Below are positions 25,896-35,412 of a stretch of 64,000 nucleotides of DNA, piece by piece. The notes beneath the pieces are model-generated. The model had not been told where the DNA came from, ran no database searches, and saw nothing but the letters and a program-made list of their open reading frames with translations. This stretch comes from Psychromonas aquimarina ATCC BAA-1526 (GTDB lineage: Bacteria; Pseudomonadota; Gammaproteobacteria; Enterobacterales; Psychromonadaceae), in NCBI RefSeq assembly GCF_000428725.1, contig NZ_AUAM01000016.1:54907-118906 (forward strand), read 5' to 3'. A program made the translations under genes and the position numbers. Within the stretch, counting starts at the first letter, position 1, and the number at the start of each line of letters is the position of its first letter.

Positions 25896-26888
25896 TTACT
25901 CCATTAATGTCGCTTTTGAAGCTATGGATTTAGGTAATTCAATATTGTATTTCTGCAGTTGAGTTTTGCTGAACAGCAGTTTACCTTTTTCACCAATTCT
26001 TACTTTAATTTCACCGGCCTGTGTACCGCTGAGGATCTGCGTGGCCATCTCGGCAGCCAGCAGTCCCTGGGTTTTACCAAAAAGTGTTAAACCTCCGATC
26101 GCTTTTTCCGGACCTACCGCAAAATCCCAAAATGCAAAAGGTGGAACAGGGGTATTCTTGGATGTCCAGCGTAAGACTTTATCAGCTGCAATATGCTGAT
26201 TATCTTTATTAACAATGGTATGGTACAAACCGATAAAAACAGCATCATAACCTTTATCCTTGGCTGACTTAACCGTCTCCTGCCAGACTTCCCAGGAGCC
26301 GACCAGTTTCATATGCGCTTCGATGCCGCTGAGTTTTATTTTCTCCTTACCCTTGAGTATTTCATCAAAGGTAACTTTGGATGTTGTTCCGGAATCAAAC
26401 AGCACCAGTACTTTTTTCAGAGCAACTATTTTTTTCATTTCGATAATGGATCTTTTCAGCAGCGGCCTTTCCAGCACTCCTGTGATATTAGCAGCTGAGC
26501 CGACGTTATAGGCTCTAGGGTTGTTATTAATACCTAAAAATACTACTGGAGTATCAACTGCAGCAAATTTGGGACCCAGATATTTTAATGCGTTATCATC
26601 TCCGAGAAAAACCAGAGATGGTTTTGTCTGCAGATAAAAGTCCCAGGCTTTCTGTGCGCTTTTGTCGAACTCTGATTTTGCTGTTCTTTTGGTATCCATC
26701 TGAAAAGTAAAAAACTGGTAGCCGCCTTTCATACCTTCCTTGATACCTTCAATATAACTGCTGTCCCAGGGATATTCGCTGTGGTAGCTTTCAATAATCA
26801 GGACAGATTTACTCTGTGCAGATGCAGTGCCGCTAAGCATAAAAAGAGTACAAAGCGTCAGTAATATTGAGTTAATAATAATTTTCAT
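25896..26888 (-). CDS. ABC transporter substrate-binding protein (ABC_sub_bind / DUF534 family), orphan
   Basis: A 330-residue periplasmic binding protein with signal peptide cleavage near GTASA. It starts with SVLIIESYHSEYPWDSSYIE and has the KPSLVFLGDDNALKYLGP and ADKVLRW features of the family (PF04392-like), some members of which bind aromatic or tryptophan-like ligands (TrpX). No permease or ATPase gene is adjacent, so it may serve a distant transporter or act as the sensor part of a signalling system. An AGGAGG site lies 4 nt before the ATG. Confidence 0.78.
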   Translation of the reverse strand: MKIIINSILLTLCTLFMLSGTASAQSKSVLIIESYHSEYPWDSSYIEGIKEGMKGGYQFFTFQMDTKRTAKSEFDKSAQKAWDFYLQTKPSLVFLGDDNALKYLGPKFAAVDTPVVFLGINNNPRAYNVGSAANITGVLERPLLKRSIIEMKKIVALKKVLVLFDSGTTSKVTFDEILKGKEKIKLSGIEAHMKLVGSWEVWQETVKSAKDKGYDAVFIGLYHTIVNKDNQHIAADKVLRWTSKNTPVPPFAFWDFAVGPEKAIGGLTLFGKTQGLLAAEMATQILSGTQAGEIKVRIGEKGKLLFSKTQLQKYNIELPKSIASKATLME

Positions 26889-27187
26889 ATGACCTCCTGA
26901 AATAACGGCCGATATAAAAAGTTCTCACGCCTGCTAAAACGGCCCGCTAGTGTATTTTTCAGCTTAGTAAAAGCGCAGCTTATGTCAAATTGAGTTATTG
27001 CTGCGTTTAAAATTCGATTTACAGTGCTTTGCTGGGCAGGGGCCTGCTTCCGTGGCGCTGGATAAAGACACTGTTGTCACCTATCTTTTTAATAACTATT
27101 CGATTAATTAAGTACCTGCACATTTGCCGGCTGCAGGAATTTATTCCTTTAATTCATCATAATAGCGACGCTCTATGAGGAGGAACT

Positions 27188-27991
27188 ATGAGTGCATTGA
27201 ATGATTTTTTTGCGCCTCTATGGCATCAGTATAGCGCCGTCACTCCACAGGCTCTGGCCATTCAGCGATTATTTGCTGCAGAGGGCGAGCCGTTAATTAA
27301 TGACCATGTTGCATTTAGAACTTTCGCAGACTGCGCTGTATCCATTGATAACTTAGAAAAAGAAATTTTTGCTTTAGGTTATGAGCGCTTTGATTCCTAC
27401 CATTTTGAGCAGAAAAAACTCGATGCCCGCTGTTATATACATGCTCACTCTTCAACCAAGATATTTATCAGTGAACTGCTTCGTTTTAACTTGTCTGCCA
27501 CTGCACAGAATATCATTAATAACCTGATTGAGCAGATTCCCCCGGAGACCTGTGTGCATTTGAATTCAGGGCGAATCTGGAAGTTACCGGACTATGCTGA
27601 TTACCTTACCCTGCTTGATGAGTCCGAATATGCCGCCTGGCTGTCGGTGTGGGGACTGCGGGCGAATCATTTTACTTTGTTTGTAAATCACTTTAAGAAA
27701 TACCGGCAGCTTTCTCAGGTTGTGGATTTATTACAAAAACAGGGTTATCAGCTTAACAGCGCCGGTGGTGTAATAAAAGGCACTGCAGACGATCTGTTAA
27801 TTCAAGCGTCAACTATGGCAGACCAGTATGAGGTTGAGTTTAGTGATGTCGGAAAGCGGCGCATAACAAGCTGTTATTATGAATTTGCGCAGCGCTTTAA
27901 ACAACCCGACGGGCAGCTGTTTCAAGGTTTTGTACCCGGCAGTGCGGATAAGATTTTCGAGTCGACCAATAGCGGAGATTCTGATGGCTAA
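27188..27991 (+). CDS. DUF1338 protein, 2-oxoadipate dioxygenase/decarboxylase (HglS)-like
   Basis: A 267-residue cytoplasmic protein of the DUF1338 family. The characterised member HglS of Pseudomonas putida converts 2-oxoadipate to D-2-hydroxyglutarate in lysine breakdown, using Fe(II) held by two His and one Glu. Matching candidates here are His40 in NDHVAFRTF, the His in RANHFTLFVN near residue 160, and a Glu in YYEFAQRF near 230. This protein is shorter than HglS. It is the first gene of a three-gene operon and overlaps the next start by 8 bp, so a lysine-catabolism role follows from context. GAGGAGG lies just before the ATG. Confidence 0.8.
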   Translation: MSALNDFFAPLWHQYSAVTPQALAIQRLFAAEGEPLINDHVAFRTFADCAVSIDNLEKEIFALGYERFDSYHFEQKKLDARCYIHAHSSTKIFISELLRFNLSATAQNIINNLIEQIPPETCVHLNSGRIWKLPDYADYLTLLDESEYAAWLSVWGLRANHFTLFVNHFKKYRQLSQVVDLLQKQGYQLNSAGGVIKGTADDLLIQASTMADQYEVEFSDVGKRRITSCYYEFAQRFKQPDGQLFQGFVPGSADKIFESTNSGDSDG

Positions 27992-29078
27992 ACGTATTGT
28001 AGTACTGGGGCTGGGGCGGATCGGCAGCACCATTGCCGGGATATTAGCCGGGAATAAAAATTATCAGGTATTAGGGGCTGATATCAACCCGGCCGTTGTT
28101 CAGGAGCATGGTGCTTTATTTTCCTGTCGGGTGATTAAAAATAATGATTATGTATCACTGCTTAGGGGACAGGATGTGGTGATATCCGCATTAAGTTTTA
28201 ATGATAACCCCTATGCAGCCCAGGCCGCTCTGGAAAACGGCTGCAGTTATTTTGATCTCACCGAAGACGTGCGCTGCACCGAAGTCATAAAAAAAATTGC
28301 CCGGCAGGCGGTGAAAGGCCAGGTTTTTATGCCTCAGTGCGGTCTAGCTCCAGGTTTTATCGGTATTCTTGCCTACAGTTTTGCCAAAAAGTTTGAGCAG
28401 CTTGACAGCTTAAAATTAAGAGTCGGCGCGCTTCCCGAATTTCCCTCCAATCAGATGATGTACAACCTGACCTGGAATACGGAGGGGCTGGTTAATGAAT
28501 ATGCCAATCCCTGCGAAGCCATAAAAAATTACAAAATCACAATGATTGAACCGCTTGAAGGACGCGAAGAGTTTTCAGTTTCCGGTGTGACCTATGAAGC
28601 TTTTAATACTTCCGGCGGGCTGGCTAATTTGTGCCGGACACTTGATGGAAAAGTACGTGAACTGACCTATAAAACTATTCGTTACCCCGGGCACTGCAGT
28701 TTAATGCGCTTTCTTTTTAACGATTTACGTTTAGGAGAAGAGGGAAAGAGGCGGCGTATGCTGATGGATATTTTAGAGAGTTCTGTGGCGACGACCAGCC
28801 AGGATCTGGTGCTGATTTCGGTGGTGGCGACGGGATATGCCGGGCAGAAACTGCAGCAGCGCAGCCGCACATTTCTGCTTCATCATACTGCTCAGCAAAG
28901 TGCTATTCAGATAGCCACAGCAGCAGCTGCTGTGACAACGGTAGATTTAATGGTGCACAGTAAAACGCTGCGGACAGGTTTTGTGGAACAGGAAGTGTTA
29001 GATATTGAATCCTTTTTAAATAATGAGTTTGCTAAACCCTATCGCGAAGCTGAATTAGGTGTTTGCAGTCCAATATAG
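27984..29078 (+). CDS. Saccharopine dehydrogenase-like (LysDH / LYS9-type) oxidoreductase
   Basis: A 364-residue cytoplasmic dehydrogenase. The N-terminal Rossmann segment is VVLGLGRIGSTIAGILAG, then GADINPAVV, and the C-terminal domain has GGLANLCRTLDGKVRELTYKT-like catalytic-domain sequence. The ATG at 27984 overlaps the end of the DUF1338 gene and has AGCGGAG upstream; an in-frame start at 27879 would lie deep inside that gene. Relatives interconvert lysine or saccharopine with 2-aminoadipate 6-semialdehyde. With an ALDH7-like gene 14 bp downstream, the simplest role is to supply the semialdehyde from lysine. Confidence 0.82.
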   Translation: MAKRIVVLGLGRIGSTIAGILAGNKNYQVLGADINPAVVQEHGALFSCRVIKNNDYVSLLRGQDVVISALSFNDNPYAAQAALENGCSYFDLTEDVRCTEVIKKIARQAVKGQVFMPQCGLAPGFIGILAYSFAKKFEQLDSLKLRVGALPEFPSNQMMYNLTWNTEGLVNEYANPCEAIKNYKITMIEPLEGREEFSVSGVTYEAFNTSGGLANLCRTLDGKVRELTYKTIRYPGHCSLMRFLFNDLRLGEEGKRRRMLMDILESSVATTSQDLVLISVVATGYAGQKLQQRSRTFLLHHTAQQSAIQIATAAAAVTTVDLMVHSKTLRTGFVEQEVLDIESFLNNEFAKPYREAELGVCSPI

Positions 29079-29092
29079 ACGAGGTTGTTATT

Positions 29093-30670
29093 ATGCAGAA
29101 TATTCCTTTTAAGTCAGTTCTTGCCCGTCTTTATGATAAAAATCATCATTACGGCAGTGCTTATATCGGCGAAAAGCGTTTAGCCGGGAGTAGTTGTAAA
29201 GAAGTGGTCAGCCCTAATGACGGCGCAGTGTTTGCCGCTATTGGACTTGCTTCGCAGGAGCAGATCAATACCGTGCTGGAAAGCGCCCGTCAGGCATATC
29301 AGCAGTGGTCAGCAGTACCTGCGCCGAAACGTGGTGAACTAGTGCGCTTATTTGCCGGACGAGTGAGAAAATTCAAGGAGCCTCTGGCGCGCATTATCAC
29401 TCTAGAAGCGGGCAAACCTGTGCAGGAAAGTCTTGGAGAAGTGCAGGAACTGATTGATGTCTGTGACTTTGCAGTAGGCCTGTCCAGGCAGCTTTATGGT
29501 TTGACCATAGCCACAGAAAGAACGGATCACCGTATGATGGAGCAGTGGCACCCGCTAGGGCCGGTGCTGGTGATCACCGCGTTTAATTTTCCGATGGCGG
29601 TATGGGGCTGGAATGCCGCACTGGCATTAGTCTGCGGCAACAGCTTAATCTGGAAACCATCGAGCCAGTGTCCGTTAAGTGCTTTAGCCTGTCACGCTCT
29701 GTTATTAGAGGCGATTGATGAATTTGGTGCGGATCCCGCACTCAGCAGTGTGGTTTTTGGTGGAAAAGCGCAGGTGGAAATGCTGGTTGATCATAAGAAA
29801 GCAGCTTTAGTCTCCGCCACGGGCTCCTGTGCAATGGGGCGGGCTGTGGGAACAAGAGTTGCAGCTAGAATGGGACGCTCGCTGCTGGAACTCGGCGGCA
29901 ATAATGCGATGATCGTCTGCCCCAGTGCTGATTTAGAGCTGGCTGTTAGGGCAATTACTTTTTCTGCCTTAGGTACCAGCGGACAGCGCTGCACTACGCT
30001 GAGACGGCTTTTTGTTGAACACACTCTTAAGGAAGATATTATAACTAAACTGCAGGCGGTTTATGCCACGGTTAAAATCGGTGATCCCTTTGATCAGAAT
30101 AATTTAATGGGGCCGGTTATTAATCAGCAGGCAGTCGAAGTGATGCTGGCAGGCATTAAGGCTGCCGTTGAACAGGGAGGGAAACTGCTCTGCGGAGGAC
30201 AGGTTATCACTGATAAAAAAGGTTTTTATATTAGCCCTGCCATTGTTGAAATAGATGCACAGGCGGAGATTGTGCAGCAGGAAACCTTTGCTCCTTTGTT
30301 ATATATTCACAGCTACCACTCTTTAGAGCAGGCTATAAAAGATCATAACAGTGTAGATCAAGGTCTCTCATCAGCGATTTTCACCCGGGATATCGGTGAA
30401 GCAGAGCTGTTTTTAAGCGCTAAAGGTTCGGACTGCGGCATTGCTAATGTCAATATAGGGACTTCCGGTGCAGAAATAGGGGGGGCTTTCGGCGGGGAAA
30501 AAGACACCGGCGGCGGCCGGGAAAGCGGCTCCGATGCCTGGAAAAACTACATGCGCCGCTGCACTAATACTATTAATTACGGCAGTGAACTGCCTCTGGC
30601 GCAGGGCATTAGTTTTGAATTACCTGAAACTAGCGTTCAGCCCCGTGTGCCGAAGCCCTCTAAACCTTAG
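29093..30670 (+). CDS. Aldehyde dehydrogenase, ALDH7-like (2-aminoadipate semialdehyde dehydrogenase)
   Basis: A 525-residue NAD(P)-dependent aldehyde dehydrogenase. Signature parts are FNFPMAVWGWNAALALVCGN with WKPS, LLELGGNN (Glu266), and GTSGQRCTTLRR (catalytic Cys300). GTSGQRCTT and the C-terminal FGGEKDTGGGRESGSDAWK are typical of ALDH7/antiquitin and bacterial AmaB, which oxidise 2-aminoadipate semialdehyde to 2-aminoadipate. The ATG at 29093 is chosen because of a GAGG site upstream and the 14-bp spacing from the previous stop; an in-frame start at 29063 would overlap that gene. Third gene of the putative lysine operon. Confidence 0.88.
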   Translation: MQNIPFKSVLARLYDKNHHYGSAYIGEKRLAGSSCKEVVSPNDGAVFAAIGLASQEQINTVLESARQAYQQWSAVPAPKRGELVRLFAGRVRKFKEPLARIITLEAGKPVQESLGEVQELIDVCDFAVGLSRQLYGLTIATERTDHRMMEQWHPLGPVLVITAFNFPMAVWGWNAALALVCGNSLIWKPSSQCPLSALACHALLLEAIDEFGADPALSSVVFGGKAQVEMLVDHKKAALVSATGSCAMGRAVGTRVAARMGRSLLELGGNNAMIVCPSADLELAVRAITFSALGTSGQRCTTLRRLFVEHTLKEDIITKLQAVYATVKIGDPFDQNNLMGPVINQQAVEVMLAGIKAAVEQGGKLLCGGQVITDKKGFYISPAIVEIDAQAEIVQQETFAPLLYIHSYHSLEQAIKDHNSVDQGLSSAIFTRDIGEAELFLSAKGSDCGIANVNIGTSGAEIGGAFGGEKDTGGGRESGSDAWKNYMRRCTNTINYGSELPLAQGISFELPETSVQPRVPKPSKP

Positions 30671-30686
30671 CTGCCGGCACCTGTCA

Positions 30687-32339
30687 TCATACATATTGAG
30701 CCTTGTTCTGAGTCTCCGGCTGCTCGTCTAAATCTGCGGCAGTATCGTCGGGTGGAGACTGGTTTTTATTCTGTACTGCTGTTATTAACTGATCAAGAAG
30801 CGCTACAACAGAATCAGAATAAGCGATTAACTGCTGGTACTCCAGGTCTGCCTGTGTAAATTCACTTTTTTCTTTGCAGGCGATAATTTTACCTACGCTC
30901 TGATGTAATAGTTTGTGCCGGCTGTTAATTTCCGATACGCATTCATCGGGAAACTGTTCTCTAACGCCGGGACTGTCGAACCACTTTCCAAATGCACATT
31001 TATGATGATTGGACACAACAGCTGCATCAAGCTGCAGATAGCCGTTCAGATAACTTTTGATCTTTACTTTCCAAAGTGAATGACTTGATTTAGCCCGCAT
31101 CAGCTGCAGTTCTATATCATTTGAAGTTTTAAACTGACTGATTAGAATTAACATTTTTTCTATTGCCGTGGAGATGTCCACTGACTCCAGCATGCTGTCT
31201 CTGGCATTATTACTGGTATGCACTGCTTCTTCGGTAATCGCGCTGACATTGCGGTTGATATCCTCTGTTACTACTGCCTGCTCTTCTGAGGCTGTTGCAA
31301 TCTGATTATTCATATCATCAATGGTTCCGATAGAAAAACTGATGTCTGCTAACCCTTGTCCCGCATCCGCTACCAGGGTGACAGTTTTTTGAACTTGTGC
31401 ATGGCTGTTGTTCATTGTGTCATTGGCACTGCTTACAGCAGCCTGCAGGCTGTTGATCATTTCGTTTATTTCTTCGGTTGATGCCTGCGTTCGTGAGGCT
31501 AATGTCCTTACTTCATCGGCAACCACTGCAAACCCTCTGCCGGACTCGCCGGCTCTGGCTGCTTCTATAGCCGCATTGAGTGCTAATAAGTTAGTCTGCT
31601 CGGCAATATTTTTAATAACATCGAGAACACTTCCTATACGCTGGCTGTCATCCTTAACCCGCTGAATTGATGCTACAGCCTGGTCCATTTCTTGAGCAAG
31701 AGAGTCGATGGACTGCACCGCGTTATATGAAGCTTCTTTACCTTTTAGCGCTTCCTGGTTGGTTTTGGCCGCCGCATCCGCCGCCTGTGAAGTGTTTTGT
31801 GTTATCTCATTAACCGTTGCAGACATTTCGTTAAGTGCGGCGGCAACCTGCTCGGTTTTCTGCTGCTGTGAGCTGACTCCGGTACTGGTTGAATCGGCAA
31901 GCATTGTCTGGGTGATAATATTATGTACAAGTTTATTAGTTGAGGTATTAACCGAGTGGACAGTCTTGTCCATTTTATGGGTGACATGGTTAAGAGCCTG
32001 CGCAAGCTGCGCAATTTCATCTTTACCGTCTTCATTAAGGCGAATGGAAAGGTCACCATCTCCTTCGGCAATATTATTTAGTGTGCTTATAACCTTGTGC
32101 ATCGGCCTCATTACGTGGCGGGCCAGCAGCCAGATAAGCGCCGCTAACAACAGAAACGTTACAACGGAGCTTAACCCCTGTATTTGATAAAAGCCGTTCA
32201 TTAACTCACTTTGATCCGTTTCTAATAATACTTTTTCCATGTAGCTGGAGGTGATCTGAAAATTGATAAATTGTGCTAATAAGATGGCGGGCAGTATGAC
32301 TAACAGCAGCTGCGTGAATAATTTAAATGAGCGTAACAT
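30687..32339 (-). CDS. Methyl-accepting chemotaxis protein with C-terminal CZB zinc-binding domain
   Basis: A chemoreceptor of about 550 residues. It has an N-terminal membrane anchor of two segments with only a short loop between them, so there is no large periplasmic sensor domain. A HAMP domain ([10 protein letters not shown]) and a signalling domain follow, with the hairpin tip region [20 protein letters not shown]. The C-terminus is a CZB domain with [10 protein letters not shown] and further conserved His residues, which binds zinc and in relatives responds to hypochlorite or redox state. The ATG at 32339 is preceded by GAGGATAATCC; the ATG at 32384 is less well placed. Convergent with the ALDH gene. 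Confidence 0.88.
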   Translation of the reverse strand: MLRSFKLFTQLLLVILPAILLAQFINFQITSSYMEKVLLETDQSELMNGFYQIQGLSSVVTFLLLAALIWLLARHVMRPMHKVISTLNNIAEGDGDLSIRLNEDGKDEIAQLAQALNHVTHKMDKTVHSVNTSTNKLVHNIITQTMLADSTSTGVSSQQQKTEQVAAALNEMSATVNEITQNTSQAADAAAKTNQEALKGKEASYNAVQSIDSLAQEMDQAVASIQRVKDDSQRIGSVLDVIKNIAEQTNLLALNAAIEAARAGESGRGFAVVADEVRTLASRTQASTEEINEMINSLQAAVSSANDTMNNSHAQVQKTVTLVADAGQGLADISFSIGTIDDMNNQIATASEEQAVVTEDINRNVSAITEEAVHTSNNARDSMLESVDISTAIEKMLILISQFKTSNDIELQLMRAKSSHSLWKVKIKSYLNGYLQLDAAVVSNHHKCAFGKWFDSPGVREQFPDECVSEINSRHKLLHQSVGKIIACKEKSEFTQADLEYQQLIAYSDSVVALLDQLITAVQNKNQSPPDDTAADLDEQPETQNKAQYV

Positions 32340-32540
32340 TGGATTATCCTCAGTAAATATTTTTTCACTGCAATTATAGAGCATTATTTCCTATTGATAT
32401 GCTGAACTTTTTGTATTTGGGATCTTAATGTCTAACTATGAGTGTTTTTTGTGCGGGGAAGAGGTAAATTCTTTTATCTGACAGGGGACAAACTTCTACA
32501 GTAAGCCGCCCTGATATTATTATTTCTGTTAGGCTGCAAA

Positions 32541-34025
32541 TCAGCCTAAGTATCTCTGCTCCAGGTGTTTTTTAAAGTGAGCTGCATTAAGTTCTTCACC
32601 GCTTGCTTGTTTTACTAATTCGCTGGTTGTTAACGAACTTGCTTTGCTCCAGATATTATTGTGCAGCCAGTTGAAAATCGGGTTTAATGACTGAGCTGCG
32701 ATACAAGCGGCTACATCTATTTCTTTGTGCATTGATGCCATAAACTGTGCCGCATAGATGGCGCCTAATGTATAACTTGGAAAATAACCGAATGAACCGT
32801 CAGTCCAGTGGATATCCTGCATACAGCCGTCTTTATAATTACCTGCTGTAGAAATACCTAAATACTGCTGCATTTTAACATCCCATAATTCCGGGATATC
32901 CTGACAGCCGATTTTACCGTTCATTAAGTCTCGCTCAATTTCATAACGTAAAATTACATGTGCAGGGTAGGTGACTTCATCTGCATCGACGCGAATCAAA
33001 CCTGGTGCCACACGGGTATAAATTTTCTGCAGGTTAGCCGCTTCAAATACCGCTGGATTATTATCGGGGAAATGCTTTAATGCCAGCGGTACCAGCTGAT
33101 TGATAAATTCACTGCTGCGTCCTAACTGCATTTCAAAAAACAGACTTTGTGATTCATGGATACCCATGGAGCGTGCCTGGCCAACGGGCAGACCTTTTAA
33201 TGAATCGGGCAGTCCCTGCTCATAACGAGCATGGCCGGTTTCATGGACAATGCCCATTAATGACTGTACAAAATCTGCTTCATCATAACGGGTGGTGATT
33301 CGCACATCCTGGCTTACTCCGCCGCAGAACGGGTGTGAACTGATATCTAAACGTCCGTGATTAAAGTCGAAATTAAGCAGTTTCATAATATCTAAACCAA
33401 GCAGTTTCTGCTCTTCAGCTGAATACACTTCAGTGGGTTTAATAAAGGTTTCACCTGCCTGTTTTTGTTGAATTTTCTTGGTTAATTCCGGTAACCAGGT
33501 TTTTAAGCTGCCGAAAATATCATCCAGCTGCCCGCATGAAACGCCGGGTTCATAAAGATCCAGCATGGCATCGTAGGGGGTTTTGTCAGATGCATCAGCC
33601 CGGATCTTCGCTTCTTCTTGAGATAAGCTGACAACCTCTTTAAAATTCTGCGCAAAACCTGACCAGTCATTATTACCGCGCTGCGTGCGCCAGGCATGTT
33701 CACATTTAGACCCGGCTAACGACTGCGCTGCGACTAAATCATCGGGTAATACGGTTGACTTCTGCCATTGATTTTTCATTTCCCGCAGACTAGCTGATTC
33801 AACCTGACTGAGATCTTCTGATGCGGCTTTATCAAACAGTTCGCCAAGATGCGGGGCCGTTGCTAACTGATGGATATGCAGGGACAGTTCTGCCATTGCG
33901 CTGGAGCGCGATTCATTACCGCCTGCAGGCATCATCACCGCCTGGTCCCAGCTGCCGATTGCCGACAGATGGTTGAAATTAGATATTTTTTTATAATGGT
34001 CGCAAAGTTTTTTGTAATGGCTCAT
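32541..34025 (-). CDS. M32 family metallocarboxypeptidase (carboxypeptidase Taq-like)
   Basis: A 494-residue cytoplasmic zinc carboxypeptidase that trims C-terminal residues from peptides. The family motif HETGH is at residues 261-265 (IVHETGHARYEQGLP), followed by the conserved GIHESQSLFFE and an RVAPGLIRVDADEVTYPAHV segment of M32. Length is standard. An AGGATA ribosome site precedes the ATG. It is monocistronic, with a 200-bp gap before the chemoreceptor gene. Confidence 0.93.
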   Translation of the reverse strand: MSHYKKLCDHYKKISNFNHLSAIGSWDQAVMMPAGGNESRSSAMAELSLHIHQLATAPHLGELFDKAASEDLSQVESASLREMKNQWQKSTVLPDDLVAAQSLAGSKCEHAWRTQRGNNDWSGFAQNFKEVVSLSQEEAKIRADASDKTPYDAMLDLYEPGVSCGQLDDIFGSLKTWLPELTKKIQQKQAGETFIKPTEVYSAEEQKLLGLDIMKLLNFDFNHGRLDISSHPFCGGVSQDVRITTRYDEADFVQSLMGIVHETGHARYEQGLPDSLKGLPVGQARSMGIHESQSLFFEMQLGRSSEFINQLVPLALKHFPDNNPAVFEAANLQKIYTRVAPGLIRVDADEVTYPAHVILRYEIERDLMNGKIGCQDIPELWDVKMQQYLGISTAGNYKDGCMQDIHWTDGSFGYFPSYTLGAIYAAQFMASMHKEIDVAACIAAQSLNPIFNWLHNNIWSKASSLTTSELVKQASGEELNAAHFKKHLEQRYLG

Positions 34026-34284
34026 TTTTTATCCTGTGGCATGAACGTGTTATATCGCTATATCGTAACAGATAATCAATTCAAAACATTATTAATGGAG
34101 GAGCCCGTTTGCCGGCTGTTCTTGCTGTTTTAAAAGGCACAGGAGCATCAGCGGTCCAATTTTTGAGATCTGCCCCCGTTAATGGCATGAAAGTATTGTA
34201 ATTTATATTTATTAGTAGCAAAGTCCTCTCTCAGATAGAACATCTCGTTTCTATTGAGAGCCACTTATTAACAAGGTTATATTT

Positions 34285-35178
34285 ATGCAGCAAAAACTCC
34301 TTACAGCGCTCGAACGCTTACCTGAACCTCTGCAGAGTCATGTTTTTCCGATTATCAGCCGTGATAATTTCGGCGGTGTGATTAAAGCGGAAGAGGTTGA
34401 ATTATTACAGCAGAACTCGGCACTTGAAATGTCTGAACTGCTGTTGAGCTTACTACCCCTGGCCGCTGTTTATTCAGTTGCCCCTATCTCTGACTTTAAT
34501 GTCGGCGCGATTGCACGCGGTACTTCCGGTAATTTATATTTCGGTGCCAACTACGAATTTACTAATCAGGCTTTATTTAACAGTATACACGCTGAACAAG
34601 CTGCTATTAATAATGTCTTCAGCCATCAGGAATCGGGTATTGTTGATGTTACGGTTACGGCAAGTCCCTGCGGTCACTGCCGCCAGTTTATGAATGAATT
34701 AAACTGTGCAGATAAATTAACGGTAAATTTAGCTGCTAGCGGCAATAAGTTATTATCTACATTATTACCAGATTCATTTGGTCCTATCGATCTTGGTATT
34801 ACCTCGCCGCTGCTGGCGGCTGAGCCGGCATCTCTGGAACTGCAGCAGGCTGATGATACTGAGTTAGCGCAGGCTGCATTAGATGCGGCAAACAGCAGCT
34901 ATGCTCCTTACAGCCATTGTCATGCAGGTATTGCTTTACAAACTAAGAACGGTGTTATCATCAGCGGACGTTACATTGAAAATGCGGCCTTTAATCCGTC
35001 GTTATCACCGCTGCAGTCGGCATTAATTAATTTGAACTTAGCCGGTTTTGCGCTCAGTGATATCACCAATGTGATTCTGGTAGAAAAAGCAGATACAAAA
35101 ATGAGCCATGCTCAGGCAACGCAGACTCTGCTTGCTGATATCAGCATTGACAGCTACCAGCTGCTTCTAGCACAGTAA
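34285..35178 (+). CDS. cdd: Cytidine deaminase
   Basis: A 297-residue enzyme that deaminates cytidine and deoxycytidine to uridine compounds in pyrimidine salvage. The N-terminal catalytic copy has HAEQ (His102, Glu104) and SPCGHC (Cys129, Cys132). The C-terminal copy, without zinc ligands, starts near YAPYSHCHAGIALQ. This double-domain length matches E. coli Cdd (294 residues). An AAGG site precedes the ATG. A terminator follows directly. Confidence 0.95.
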   Translation: MQQKLLTALERLPEPLQSHVFPIISRDNFGGVIKAEEVELLQQNSALEMSELLLSLLPLAAVYSVAPISDFNVGAIARGTSGNLYFGANYEFTNQALFNSIHAEQAAINNVFSHQESGIVDVTVTASPCGHCRQFMNELNCADKLTVNLAASGNKLLSTLLPDSFGPIDLGITSPLLAAEPASLELQQADDTELAQAALDAANSSYAPYSHCHAGIALQTKNGVIISGRYIENAAFNPSLSPLQSALINLNLAGFALSDITNVILVEKADTKMSHAQATQTLLADISIDSYQLLLAQ

Positions 35179-35190
35179 CAGCAGAAAATA

Positions 35191-35224
35191 AGATAAGCAC
35201 ATAAAAGCATGTGCTTATCTTTTT
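35191..35224 (+). terminator. Terminator after cdd
   Basis: AGATAAGCACA and TGTGCTTATCT form an 11-bp stem around an eight-base loop, followed by T residues. Confidence 0.88.
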
Positions 35225-35412
35225 AAACACACTCAGTAATAGCTATTCAGTTTTATCTTTTATTACCTTCCCTTTTTAGCACTCGGTCATCTATTCAATC
35301 CCGATTTTTATTTTTTGTTATTATCAGCGTCCAGCTGAGGTATCCTTATGTTTGGATTTTTATGCCGATATTTTTGAAACATTTGTGCTGCTGAGACTGT
35401 AAAGAGGTAGAT

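Noticed and set aside
27879..27983. Upstream extension of the saccharopine-dehydrogenase-like frame
   Set aside because: The extra 35 codons lie inside the DUF1338 gene and the Rossmann motif begins right after the ATG at 27984.
31708..32187. 159-codon plus-strand open frame opposite the chemoreceptor gene
   Set aside because: It is an antisense shadow of the HAMP and signalling region, hydrophobic only by mirror of codon composition.
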